This document shows positions 35,180 through 43,025 of a DNA stretch of 64,000 nt, piece after piece. The position numbers and the translations under genes are program-made. The stretch is from positions 1 to 64,000 of the forward strand of contig JAZRAC010000064.1 in the NCBI GenBank assembly GCA_045634365.1, read 5' to 3'. A model generated the notes under the pieces. It was not told the DNA's origin. It searched no databases and was given only the letters and a program-made list of their open reading frames with translations. This DNA comes from HGM04593 sp045634365 (lineage in GTDB: Bacteria > Bacteroidota > Bacteroidia > Bacteroidales > Bacteroidaceae). Within the stretch, counting starts at the first letter, position 1; the number at the start of each line of letters is the position of its first letter.

Positions 35180-35977
35180 TTATCGGTTGTCCATAAAGGT
35201 TATGAACGACATCAGGAACGATGCAAGTGACATCCAGAATGATGTTGAGCGCATTGTGTTGCTGTTTATATCAGCCTGTCCGGCGCGTTTGCTGTTGGGC
35301 TTCACATAGACAATATCGTTCTGTTGCAGATAGTAGGCGGGCGATGAGTATACGCTCTCGGCCAGTGTGAGGTTCATTTCGTAAACCTTCTGTGTGTCGC
35401 CCTCTTGACGCAGGACTGTTACATTGTGGCGCAAGCCCTCGATTTTCAGGTCGCCGGCCTCGGCTATTGCATCGATAATGGTAATATAGTCTTTGTCGAT
35501 GCCTATCTTGCCGGGTCTGTTAACCTCGCCCAAAATGGTTATTTCCTGGTTCACATACTCGACTGTTACTATGGGGTCGAGCACCAGTTTTCTCGATATA
35601 AGCTCATTCTGTATGAACTCTGCAACTTCCTCGCGGGTCTTTCCTTCGATGTTTATTTTCCCGATGACTGGGAAGTTTATATTGCCATAGCTGTCTATGG
35701 TGTATACGGCTGTGTTTCCGGTGTTGTTGCTTGATGAGACCTCGCTACCGAATTGACGGGTGGGCACAACAAGGTTGAACAGAGCCACAAGCTCGGGGTC
35801 TTTGCTGTTCACAACAATGGATAGTTTGTCGCCGGGCATCATCTTTATTTTGTTGACAAGGGTGGTGATGGTTTTTGTATCACCGTTGCTGAGGTCCTGA
35901 AAATAGGTTACTTTTTTTGTGGTTGTACAGCTTGCAAGCAGTGCTGCGATAAACAGCAGGGTTAATGTCTTTTTCAT
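35180..35977 (-). CDS. wza: outer-membrane polysaccharide export lipoprotein (Wza-like)
   Basis: The N-terminus K-K-T-L-T-L-L-F-I-A-A-L-L-A-S-C is a lipoprotein signal with lipobox L-A-S-C. The Poly_export domain follows (P-G-D-K-L-S-I-V-V-N near 48) with V-I-G-K-I-N-I-E-G-K-T-R-E-E-V, then an SLBB-type segment with I-T-I-L-G-E-V-N-R-P-G. A hydrophobic C-terminal stretch near 245-260 may be the membrane-spanning helix. At 265 residues it is the short Bacteroidetes form. It exports the polymer with Wzc. Confidence 0.94.
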   Translation of the reverse strand: MKKTLTLLFIAALLASCTTTKKVTYFQDLSNGDTKTITTLVNKIKMMPGDKLSIVVNSKDPELVALFNLVVPTRQFGSEVSSSNNTGNTAVYTIDSYGNINFPVIGKINIEGKTREEVAEFIQNELISRKLVLDPIVTVEYVNQEITILGEVNRPGKIGIDKDYITIIDAIAEAGDLKIEGLRHNVTVLRQEGDTQKVYEMNLTLAESVYSSPAYYLQQNDIVYVKPNSKRAGQADINSNTMRSTSFWMSLASFLMSFITFMDNR

Positions 35978-36023
35978 AGTTTCTATTTTGTTTTATGTTT
36001 TTCCGGAATTTGTGATTATGCGG

Positions 36024-36572
36024 TTAAAGAACCTCTATGAGGTCGGGCGATATTTCGGCGTTTATGGCAACGGCGGCGAGCCCTTCTATGAGCACCACCA
36101 CACGGCGGTTACGCTTGCCTTTTATCTTGACAAAAATACCTTCGGTGCCGTCGAATGTGCCTCCGTGTATGCGCACTTTTGTTCCCTTTGCAATGTCAAT
36201 ATCTTCGGGCTTTAAGTAGGTGAGTTCCTCCATGCGGGCCTGTGTGACGGCGATGAATTGCTCCATTTCCTTGTCGGGGACTATTATGGGGCGGTTCTTG
36301 CCATTGCAGGGGAGGGTGCGGTATTGCAGATAGTCGATGCCTTGCTTCGCTTGCTGCAATATATCCTTTGTGGTGTGCACAAAGAGCAGATTGTGTATGG
36401 CGGGAACCATTGTGCTTTTCTTGGTGCGCCCCTTTTCTACGATGGTTTTTGTCATTGGAACAAAACTCTCGATGCCTCTTGCCGCTAAATACTCTTTGGC
36501 TTTGAGCTCTCGGCGATAGGGGGCGCTCATTGCGAACCACACGGGTGTGTCGTCGGTGTTGTTTCCGCTCAT
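36024..36572 (-). CDS. upxY: UpxY-family transcription antiterminator (NusG paralogue)
   Basis: The N-terminal NusG domain has W-F-A-M-S-A-P-Y-R-R-E-L-K-A-K-E-Y-L and F-V-P-M-T; the C-terminal KOW domain has G-T-K-V-R-I-H-G-G-T-F-D-G-T-E-G-I-F-V-K-I-K-G. At 182 residues and as the first gene of a polysaccharide operon, it matches UpxY proteins, which in Bacteroides act on the leader of their own locus to allow full-length transcription. No UpxZ-type gene follows. A consensus promoter lies about 160 bases upstream, with a structured leader between. Confidence 0.92.
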   Translation of the reverse strand: MSGNNTDDTPVWFAMSAPYRRELKAKEYLAARGIESFVPMTKTIVEKGRTKKSTMVPAIHNLLFVHTTKDILQQAKQGIDYLQYRTLPCNGKNRPIIVPDKEMEQFIAVTQARMEELTYLKPEDIDIAKGTKVRIHGGTFDGTEGIFVKIKGKRNRRVVVLIEGLAAVAINAEISPDLIEVL

Positions 36573-36724
36573 AGAGAGTGACGTTGTTCAAAAATGGGTA
36601 TTCCTTTGGCTCCTCAATGTGTGTACAACATATTGAGTTACAATATTTTACGAATTTTAGAAGAACTTTGTATTCGGCTGCGCCCGAAAATTTCGCGCGT
36701 GCGCGCATATATATAAAGCACCTC
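36573..36724 (-). promoter_or_regulatory. structured leader of the polysaccharide operon
   Basis: The transcribed leader of about 150 bases contains three hairpins: CTCAATGTGT/ACATATTGAG (36613-36637), TTCGG/CCGAA (36673-36688) and an alternating GCGCGC element (about 36694-36706). It is the expected site where UpxY would be loaded onto RNA polymerase. The role is inferred from the Bacteroides model. Confidence 0.55.
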
Positions 36725-36730
36725 TCTTTG

Positions 36731-36762
36731 CAAAGATATTGAAAGAGATGTTAATAAACAAA
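36731..36762 (-). promoter_or_regulatory. upxY / polysaccharide operon promoter
   Basis: On the minus strand TTTG is followed by exactly 20 bases and TATCTTTG, a perfect match to the Bacteroidetes primary-sigma promoter. No invertible repeats flank it, so it does not look like a phase-variable capsule promoter. Confidence 0.85.
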
Positions 36763-36824
36763 TAATAATTGTTATATTTGAGTGATTTTTTCCTCTATTT
36801 GCTACGCTAATTGCCGAAGTGCTA

Positions 36825-37553
36825 TTACTTCATTGTGAGGCGTGCCAGATAGTCGTAGTGTTCCCCGTCGAGGCATTTTTCGCACACAAAGCCGTGTTCC
36901 TCGGCATACATTGCGAGTGTTTCAAAATCTATATAGAGCCAGTCGAATGGTTCGCCGGTGGTGTTGCGGTAGCGCATCTTGTAGTCAACCTCGCCATAAT
37001 ATCCGGCGGCGAGGTTAATATCCATAGAGCCGTCGTCGTTCATAAACACGTAGCGTATGTCCGAGGAGTCGAGCAGAATCTGCCCGTCGCTGTTGAGGAG
37101 TCGTTTGGCACTCTTGAAGAATGCAGGCAGGTTCTCTACTTTGCCCACAATGCCTATTCCGTTCATCGCCAAGAGTATAGTGTCGAATTTTTCGGCGTAC
37201 GTCTCGTCGAAAAAGTTGATGCAGTGTGCATCAACGCCGCGCTCCCTCATAACCTCCACCGACTGCTCCGAAATGTCGATAGCCGTCACTCGCAGGCCTC
37301 GCGTTGCAAGCTCGATGCTGTGGCAGCCTGAGCCTGCCCCAACGTCGAGTACTCTTCCACGGCACAGGCTGATAGCCTCCTGCTCCTGCGGCGGCATTTG
37401 GCCGAAGGTTCTGAAAAGTGTCGATACGGGTATTTCATCCTCGTAGAACATCGAGGAGAGTACTCTCAGCTTTCCGGCCCTGCCTTTCTTGTGATATTCG
37501 GCAATGGCCTGCCCCATAGGGTCTTTGTCGCGCGGTATTATTGTATTGTTCAT
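36825..37553 (-). CDS. class I SAM-dependent methyltransferase
   Basis: Motif I is R-V-L-D-V-G-A-G-S-G-C-H-S-I (about 69-82), followed by V-T-A-I-D-I-S-E-Q-S-V with the acidic ribose-binding residue and I-L-L-A-M-N-G-I-G as motif IV. At 242 residues it is a stand-alone small-molecule methyltransferase. It lies upstream of the polysaccharide promoter, on the same strand, and downstream of the GT9 gene after a 130-base gap, so a role in glycan modification is possible but not shown. Confidence 0.85.
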   Translation of the reverse strand: MNNTIIPRDKDPMGQAIAEYHKKGRAGKLRVLSSMFYEDEIPVSTLFRTFGQMPPQEQEAISLCRGRVLDVGAGSGCHSIELATRGLRVTAIDISEQSVEVMRERGVDAHCINFFDETYAEKFDTILLAMNGIGIVGKVENLPAFFKSAKRLLNSDGQILLDSSDIRYVFMNDDGSMDINLAAGYYGEVDYKMRYRNTTGEPFDWLYIDFETLAMYAEEHGFVCEKCLDGEHYDYLARLTMK

Positions 37554-37572
37554 AGGTGTCGGTTGTGAAAGA

Positions 37573-37614
37573 GGGTGGCTGAAAAGACTTTTTTGTCGTT
37601 ACGCTCACCCTCAA
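37573..37614 (-). terminator. possible terminator behind the GT9 gene
   Basis: GAGGGTG at 37573 pairs with CACCCTC near 37608-37614, with a smaller GAC/GTC stem around a T6 run inside. There is no long T run after the stem, so confidence is limited. Confidence 0.35.
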
Positions 37615-37683
37615 ATGCTTATTTACGCCCAAGTAGACTATGTTTTTCCGAACTTCATAAGCCCGAAAATCAACCTCTGTTGG

Positions 37684-38742
37684 CTATTTGCCTATTTTGT
37701 CGAGTATCTTGGCCGCAATATCTGCGGGAGAGATATTCATACAGCGATAGTCGCCGTAGATGCAAGGTTTGTTGCCGAAGATGGAGCAGGGGCGACAGGG
37801 CAGTTGCAGCCCGATGCAATCCTCCTCTTTCTGCTTCCAGCCTAAAAAACCGGCCAACGGTGATGTTGCGCCCCAAATTGAGATTGCGGGTGTTCCCGTG
37901 AGTGAGGCCATATGCATATTGGCCGAATCCATACACACCATTGCGTCAAGGTGGCTTATGAGACGAAGCTCGCCGTTGAAATTGGTGCGCCCGAGGAACG
38001 AATGCACGCAGGGGAACTCCTTGCACCATTCGTTTATCACAGCCTCCTCCTTTGGCCCGTTACCGAAGCAGAAAATCTGTATACCCGGCTTTTGCGCAAG
38101 AATGGCAACCACTTCGCGCATCTTCTCGGTGGGGTATATTTTCCCTTTGTGGGCGGCAAACGGGGCTATTCCCACCCATTTGTCGTTGCCTTTTGCCGGT
38201 ATTATGGCACCGAATTCCTCTATATTCCCTTTCGCACCGTTGAAGAGCGATGTAAATTCGGGAGTGAAAGGCATTCCTATGCGGTTGAACACTTCGCGGT
38301 AACGCTCGAATGTGCTTTTGAGTTGCTCTTGAATTTTGTTATTTTGGCGTGTCAGGCGTTTCTTCTCGGCTCGCCCTTTTTCAATGTTGGCTACTTTTGC
38401 TCCGCTCAACACCGAGAAGTATCCGCGCAGGATTTTTGTGCGCAGAACATCGTGCAGGTCGGCAAAGGCGTCGGGCTTGTGTCTGTTAAGCTCCTTGTAT
38501 AGCTTGAAAAGGCCGGCAAGCCCCTTGTATTTGTCTAAATTTATCCCGATGAAATGGAGGTTTTCGGGCTTGTCTATGAAGAATTGTCCGAAGCGCTCAC
38601 GGCTGACAAAAATGAACTTGTCACTCGGGTATGTGCGAGCAAGCGAATATAGCAATGGAATTGTCATTGCTATATCGCCTACTGCCGAAAATCGTGTTAT
38701 TAGGATAGTGCGTGCCTTATCTTTATTTTTTGCCTGCGCCAT
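37684..38742 (-). CDS. GT9 family glycosyltransferase (heptosyltransferase-like)
   Basis: It begins T-I-L-I-T-R-F-S-A-V-G-D-I-A-M-T-I-P-L-L, the GT9 N-terminal motif with the F-S-A-x-G-D loop. The C-terminal domain has I-Q-I-F-C-F-G-N-G-P, L-R-L-I-S-H-L-D-A-M-V-C-M-D-S-A-N-M-H and I-W-G-A-T-S-P. Such enzymes add heptose or related sugars to the LPS core or lipid A region. It overlaps the DUF4254 gene by 20 bases; the pair recurs in Bacteroidetes and may act together. Confidence 0.9.
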   Translation of the reverse strand: MAQAKNKDKARTILITRFSAVGDIAMTIPLLYSLARTYPSDKFIFVSRERFGQFFIDKPENLHFIGINLDKYKGLAGLFKLYKELNRHKPDAFADLHDVLRTKILRGYFSVLSGAKVANIEKGRAEKKRLTRQNNKIQEQLKSTFERYREVFNRIGMPFTPEFTSLFNGAKGNIEEFGAIIPAKGNDKWVGIAPFAAHKGKIYPTEKMREVVAILAQKPGIQIFCFGNGPKEEAVINEWCKEFPCVHSFLGRTNFNGELRLISHLDAMVCMDSANMHMASLTGTPAISIWGATSPLAGFLGWKQKEEDCIGLQLPCRPCSIFGNKPCIYGDYRCMNISPADIAAKILDKIGK

Positions 38743-39337
38743 AGAGTACGGGGTTAAGGGCGGGGTCGTTGTACATCTTCATCTGGCGGTACACTTTCAT
38801 ATATTTGCGACCGGCTGCAATGTCGTCGAGCAGCTGGCCTATGGAGGTTGTCATATCCTTGTACTGCTCTTTTAGAACATCGAGTTTGGCCTGACATTTT
38901 GCAAGGTGGTCGGCATCGACATCTGTGCGGTTAACCTCCTCCTGCATATGGTATATTTTCAATGAGAGGATGGAGTAGCGGTCCACTGCCCAAGCGGGGC
39001 TTTCGGTGTTGATGGTGGCGTCGGCTGCGGGGGTAACATCCTTGTAAAGGTCGAGGAAGTAGCTGTCGATGAGTTCCACAAGGTCGGTGCGGTCTTGGTT
39101 CGACTTATCGATGCGGCGTTTGAGTGTGAGTGCCTCCACGGGGTCGATGTTCGGGTCGCGTATAATATCTTCGAAATGCCACTGCACGGTGTCTATCCAG
39201 CATTTCAAATAGAGGTAGTATTCAATGCTTTTTACCGGATAGGGGTTGTTTATGGGTGTGTCTACATTGTCGGTTTTGTGGTAGTCCTCGATGGCCTGAT
39301 TGAAGATGGGCCAGCTCATTTCTGTGAATTTTTCCAT
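38723..39337 (-). CDS. DUF4254 domain protein
   Basis: A 204-residue, all-helical, acidic soluble protein opening with I-F-N-Q-A-I-E-D-Y-H. It has L-Y-L-K-C-W-I-D-T-V-Q-W-H-F-E-D-I-I-R-D-P and R-I-D-K-S-N-Q-D-R-T-D-L-V-E, conserved segments of DUF4254 as I recall them. The function is unknown. Overlap with a GT9 gene suggests a role in LPS core synthesis, perhaps as an accessory subunit. It has its own consensus promoter. Confidence 0.85.
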   Translation of the reverse strand: MEKFTEMSWPIFNQAIEDYHKTDNVDTPINNPYPVKSIEYYLYLKCWIDTVQWHFEDIIRDPNIDPVEALTLKRRIDKSNQDRTDLVELIDSYFLDLYKDVTPAADATINTESPAWAVDRYSILSLKIYHMQEEVNRTDVDADHLAKCQAKLDVLKEQYKDMTTSIGQLLDDIAAGRKYMKVYRQMKMYNDPALNPVLYGAGKK

Positions 39338-39410
39338 AATATTATTGTTTTTTGGTAAATATTCTGTATAAACCTATACTCGGCAATCCTTGTTATGCAT
39401 TATTTAAAGG

Positions 39411-39442
39411 CAAAACTAACGAAAGTTTGTGATATAGACAAA
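39411..39442 (-). promoter_or_regulatory. promoter of the DUF4254-GT9 operon
   Basis: Minus strand TTTG, 20 bases, TAGTTTTG: perfect Bacteroidetes -33/-7 spacing. The gene start lies about 70 bases downstream. Confidence 0.8.
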
Positions 39443-39461
39443 AGTTTATCTAAAAACTATT

Positions 39462-39469
39462 TATCTTTG
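39462..39469 (+). promoter_or_regulatory. possible pdxB -7 element
   Basis: TATCTTTG matches the -7 box and lies about 110 bases before the pdxB start. No good -33 TTTG is found at the right distance, so this is weak. Confidence 0.35.
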
Positions 39470-39579
39470 GCGTATAAATATGCCGAAAATAGGCTTCGCT
39501 CGTTGCGAAACTATAAGGCTTTGCCTGTTTCGAGTGTGAAGGTTGCAACCAATTTGTGCGAGATTTAATAAGGAGAAGA

Positions 39580-40623
39580 ATGAAAATAGTTATCGATGAG
39601 AAAATTCCCTATTTGCGCGACGCGTTGTCGGCAATGGGGCATAATGTGCTTGCGCTTCCGGGCGTTGCAATATCGAGCAAGGATGTAAAGGATGCGTCGG
39701 CATTGTTCGTGCGCACCCGTACAATGTGCAACGAGGTGCTTCTTGCCGGTTCTGCTGTGCGGTTTATCGGCACAGCCACAATAGGTTACGACCATATAGA
39801 TGCATCCTATTGTGCGGCCACGGGAGTAGAGTGGGCAAATGCTTCGGGCTGTAACGCCGATGCTGTGTTGCAGTATGTTCAGGCTGTAATTTATTCTTGG
39901 GCAAAGGAGCGTGCCGTGTCGCTCGAAGGGCTTACGCTTGGCATTGTGGGAGTGGGTGAGATTGGCTCGCGTGTGGCACGATGGGCTGCATCGGAGGGGA
40001 TGCGCCTGTTGCTTAACGACCCTCCGCGCGAGGCTGCGGGTGGCGCGGGCTTTGTACCTCTTGAACGCATTGCCGAGGAGTGTGATATTATAACGTTTCA
40101 CCCTACGCTGAATGTGGGTGGCGATTTTCCCAGCCTTCATTTGGCCGATGATGCCTTTTTCGCAAGAATGAAAAGGTGCCGTCTTTTTATAAACGCATCG
40201 CGCGGTCCGGTGGTGGATAATGTTGCGCTGTTGCGTGCAATGGAGAATAACGCCTCTCTTGATGTGGCGCTAGATGTGTGGGAGGGTGAGCCCGATGTTA
40301 ATCCCTCTTTATTAAATAAGGTATATATAGCCACCCCGCATATAGCCGGTTATTCGGCCGAGGGTAAGATGAATGCAACGAGAATGGTGCTTACCTCCTT
40401 TTGCAAACACTTCGATTGTACTCATTTATTGCCTTCACTTGCGCTTCCCGCTCCGGCGCAGCCGAACATAGAGGCGTCCTCTTTTGCCGATGCGGTTCTG
40501 AAAATATATAATCCGCACAGCGACTCTCGGGCATTGAAGCAATCCCCTCATCTGTTCGAGGATTTGAGAAATAACTATAATCTTCGTCGTGAAAATTCGG
40601 CGTTTAATATAAAAATTGGGTAA
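39580..40623 (+). CDS. pdxB: 4-phosphoerythronate dehydrogenase
   Basis: This is the second enzyme of the DXP-dependent pyridoxal phosphate pathway, oxidising 4-phosphoerythronate. The start I-V-I-D-E-K-I-P-Y-L is typical of PdxB. T-I-G-Y-D-H-I-D leads into the NAD fold with L-G-I-V-G-V-G-E-I-G-S-R-V-A (about 130-143), then catalytic N-A-S-R-G-P-V-V-D, E-G-E-P and P-H-I-A-G-Y-S. D-Y-x-H-x-D-x3-C is the PdxB-specific variant here. The C-terminal dimerisation part is short. ATG 39580 is preceded by AGGAGAAG, one of the few purine-rich ribosome sites here, and beats the GTG 24 bases upstream. Confidence 0.92.
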   Translation: MKIVIDEKIPYLRDALSAMGHNVLALPGVAISSKDVKDASALFVRTRTMCNEVLLAGSAVRFIGTATIGYDHIDASYCAATGVEWANASGCNADAVLQYVQAVIYSWAKERAVSLEGLTLGIVGVGEIGSRVARWAASEGMRLLLNDPPREAAGGAGFVPLERIAEECDIITFHPTLNVGGDFPSLHLADDAFFARMKRCRLFINASRGPVVDNVALLRAMENNASLDVALDVWEGEPDVNPSLLNKVYIATPHIAGYSAEGKMNATRMVLTSFCKHFDCTHLLPSLALPAPAQPNIEASSFADAVLKIYNPHSDSRALKQSPHLFEDLRNNYNLRRENSAFNIKIG

Positions 40624-40700
40624 AAAAGGCCTTTTTACGGTATTATTTTGCACAAAAATGCAAAAATGTGCAGTATGGGACTAAAAAAAATCAATCTTTC

Positions 40701-40731
40701 TTTGTGATTAGTGAATTTTATCATACTTTTG
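40701..40731 (+). promoter_or_regulatory. acpP-fabF-rnc promoter
   Basis: TTTG, 19 bases, TACTTTTG: a perfect Bacteroidetes promoter, 38 bases before the acpP start codon. Confidence 0.88.
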
Positions 40732-40768
40732 TAAGCAAATAGTTTACAAATCTCAAAATATTACAACT

Positions 40769-41011
40769 ATGTCAGAAATTGAAGCAAGAGTAAAAGAAAT
40801 TATTGTAGAGAAGTTCGGTGTTTCAGAGTCAGAAGTTACATCTGAGGCTAATTTTACAAACGACTTGAGCGCAGACTCTCTTGACAGAGTAGAGCTTATC
40901 ATGGAGATAGAGGACGAATTCGGTATCTCAATCCCCGAGGAGCAAGCAGAAAAAATAGCAACAGTAGGTGATGCTGTTAAGTATGTAGAGGAGAAAGTTG
41001 CTGAAAAGTAA
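40769..41011 (+). CDS. acpP: acyl carrier protein
   Basis: The 80-residue acidic helical protein has the phosphopantetheine attachment site A-D-S-L-D-R-V-E-L-I-M-E-I-E, with Ser at residue 37. It carries growing acyl chains for fatty-acid synthesis and acyl groups for lipid A. It is the first gene of an acpP-fabF-rnc operon, the classical arrangement in many bacteria. Codon use is more A-rich than in its neighbours, as expected for a very highly expressed gene. Confidence 0.97.
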   Translation: MSEIEARVKEIIVEKFGVSESEVTSEANFTNDLSADSLDRVELIMEIEDEFGISIPEEQAEKIATVGDAVKYVEEKVAEK

Positions 41012-41038
41012 TAAACTTTCTCTCCTAACAATTCTATA

Positions 41039-42301
41039 ATGAAACTTAGAAGAGTTGTTGTAACAGGTCTTGGTGCCGTATCTCCATTAGGTAACAATGT
41101 TCCCCAAATATGGGAGAATGCTGTTAACGGTGTGAGCGGTGCAGGGCCTATTACTCATTTTGACACTTATCTGTTCAAGACTCAATTTGCCTGTGAAATA
41201 AAAGGATTCGATTCCTCGCAGGTGATGGAGCGTCGCGAGTTGCGCAAGGTGGACAATGTAACCATCTATGGCGTAGCTTCGGCCATTGAGGCTATTGCAG
41301 ATAGCGGATTGGAATTTGAAAAGCTCGATTGCAACCGCATCGGCGTTATATATGGTGAGGGAATCGGTGGAATTGGAGCGTTGGAGGATGAAATTCGTGC
41401 CTACGCGCTGAATCAGGAGAATGGTCCCAGATTCTCGCCATTCCTTGTAACCAAGATGATTGCCGATATGACAGCGGGAATAATCTCTATCAGATACGGC
41501 CTTAAAGGTCCCAACTATGTAACAACCTCGGCTTGTGCCTCTTCGTCAAATGCTCTCATCGATGCATTCGACCAGATACGCTTGAACAGAGCCGATGTTA
41601 TATTGGCCGGAGGAACTGAGGCTCCTATCTGTCCTACGGGTGTGGGTGCGTTCAATGCTATGCACGCCCTGTCAACACGCAACGAAGAGCCAGGAAAGGC
41701 GTCGCGTCCGTTCAGCAAGAGTCGCGACGGTTTTGTTATGGCCGAGGGTGCAGCCTGCTTGGTACTCGAAGAGTATGAGCACGCAGTTGCCCGTGGTGCT
41801 AAAATTTATGCCGAAATTGTAGGTTCGGGTCTTACAGCCGACGCTTATCACATAACCGCCCCTCACCCCGAAGGTGATGGAGCTATGCGCGTTATGCGTA
41901 ATGCGATAGAGGAGGCCGGCTTGCAGCCTGCCGACGTCGATTATATAAATGTTCACGGAACATCGACTCCCGCAGGTGATATTGCCGAGGTTAAGGCTAT
42001 AAAGAGTCTCTTTGGTGAGCACGCCTACAAACTGAATATCAGTTCCACAAAATCAATGACCGGTCACTTGCTCGGAGCGGCAGGAGCCATCGAGGCACTG
42101 CTCACGGTAATGGCAATTAAGGATGGAATTGTTCCTCCCACAATAAACCACGCCGATGGCGACGAGGATCCAGAAATTGATTATGCGTTGAACTTTACCT
42201 TTAACAAGGCTCAAAAGCGCGAGATTAAGGTGGCCCTCTCCAATACCTTTGGCTTTGGTGGGCATAATGCATCAATAGCTTTTAAGAAAGTTGAAGGCTA
42301 A
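41039..42301 (+). CDS. fabF: beta-ketoacyl-ACP synthase II
   Basis: It extends acyl-ACP with malonyl-ACP by Claisen condensation. R-R-V-V-V-T-G-L-G-A-V-S-P-L-G-N is the family start. The nucleophile is Cys166 in T-T-S-A-C-A-S-S-S; the two His residues lie in V-H-G-T-S-T-P and S-M-T-G-H-L-L-G-A-A-G-A. G-F-G-G-H-N-A-S is the C-terminal signature. At 420 residues it is full length. It overlaps rnc by 11 bases. Confidence 0.97.
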   Translation: MKLRRVVVTGLGAVSPLGNNVPQIWENAVNGVSGAGPITHFDTYLFKTQFACEIKGFDSSQVMERRELRKVDNVTIYGVASAIEAIADSGLEFEKLDCNRIGVIYGEGIGGIGALEDEIRAYALNQENGPRFSPFLVTKMIADMTAGIISIRYGLKGPNYVTTSACASSSNALIDAFDQIRLNRADVILAGGTEAPICPTGVGAFNAMHALSTRNEEPGKASRPFSKSRDGFVMAEGAACLVLEEYEHAVARGAKIYAEIVGSGLTADAYHITAPHPEGDGAMRVMRNAIEEAGLQPADVDYINVHGTSTPAGDIAEVKAIKSLFGEHAYKLNISSTKSMTGHLLGAAGAIEALLTVMAIKDGIVPPTINHADGDEDPEIDYALNFTFNKAQKREIKVALSNTFGFGGHNASIAFKKVEG

Positions 42302-43025
42302 ACGGGTTTTTAAAAAGATTATAGACAAGATAAGGCTTCTGTCCCACAAGGACAGGGAGTCTTATCTTTTGTTGTATTCCATCCTGGGCTTTGTGCCGGG
42401 CAGTTTAAAGCCTTATAGAATGGCAATGACGCATAGTTCGCAGCTTGCCGGCTCGGCCCGCAAACTTATCTGCAACGAGCGTTTGGAATTCTTGGGCGAT
42501 GCGGTGCTCAGTTCCGTTACAGCCGATTTTCTCTATTCTAAATTCCGCAAAGAGCGTGAGGGCTTTCTCTCAAAGTCGCGCAGTAATCTTGTGTGCCGTG
42601 AGCGTTTGAACGAATTGGCCGTGGAGATAGGGCTCGACAGGTTCGTGCATGCGTGTGGTGCCGTGAATCATCATAACAGCTATATATATGGCAATGCCTT
42701 GGAGGCGTTGGTAGGTGCTATATATATAGATAAGGGATATAAATATTGCCGTCGTTTCTTGCTCGACAGGGTATTTTCGAGGCTGGATAATATTGACTCA
42801 CTTGTACGCGACGACCGGAATTTTAAGAGTCGCATAATAGAGTGGGCTCAAAAGAAACATCGCAAAATTTCTTTTGTCGTTGTTAAGGAGGAACAACGCA
42901 AGGATGGTGTCTTTTTTGTGTCGGAAGTGTGTATAGATGGCGAGCCCTATGGCCGTGGTGAGGGTTTTACAAAGCGCGAGAGCCAGCAAAATGCTTCGGA
43001 GTCTGCATTAAAGAGGTTGCCTTAA
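42291..43025 (+). CDS. rnc: ribonuclease III
   Basis: It cleaves double-stranded RNA in rRNA and mRNA maturation. The catalytic signature is N-E-R-L-E-F-L-G-D-A-V-L-S-S-V (about 57-71), with the second acidic site at N-A-L-E-A-L-V-G-A-I-Y-I-D. The dsRNA-binding domain occupies about 170-244 and ends G-E-G-F-T-K-R-E-S-Q-Q-N-A-S-E-S-A-L. Its start lies inside fabF, and its last bases overlap the convergent acyltransferase gene by 4, so no room is left for a terminator. Confidence 0.96.
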   Translation: MKAKRVFKKIIDKIRLLSHKDRESYLLLYSILGFVPGSLKPYRMAMTHSSQLAGSARKLICNERLEFLGDAVLSSVTADFLYSKFRKEREGFLSKSRSNLVCRERLNELAVEIGLDRFVHACGAVNHHNSYIYGNALEALVGAIYIDKGYKYCRRFLLDRVFSRLDNIDSLVRDDRNFKSRIIEWAQKKHRKISFVVVKEEQRKDGVFFVSEVCIDGEPYGRGEGFTKRESQQNASESALKRLP

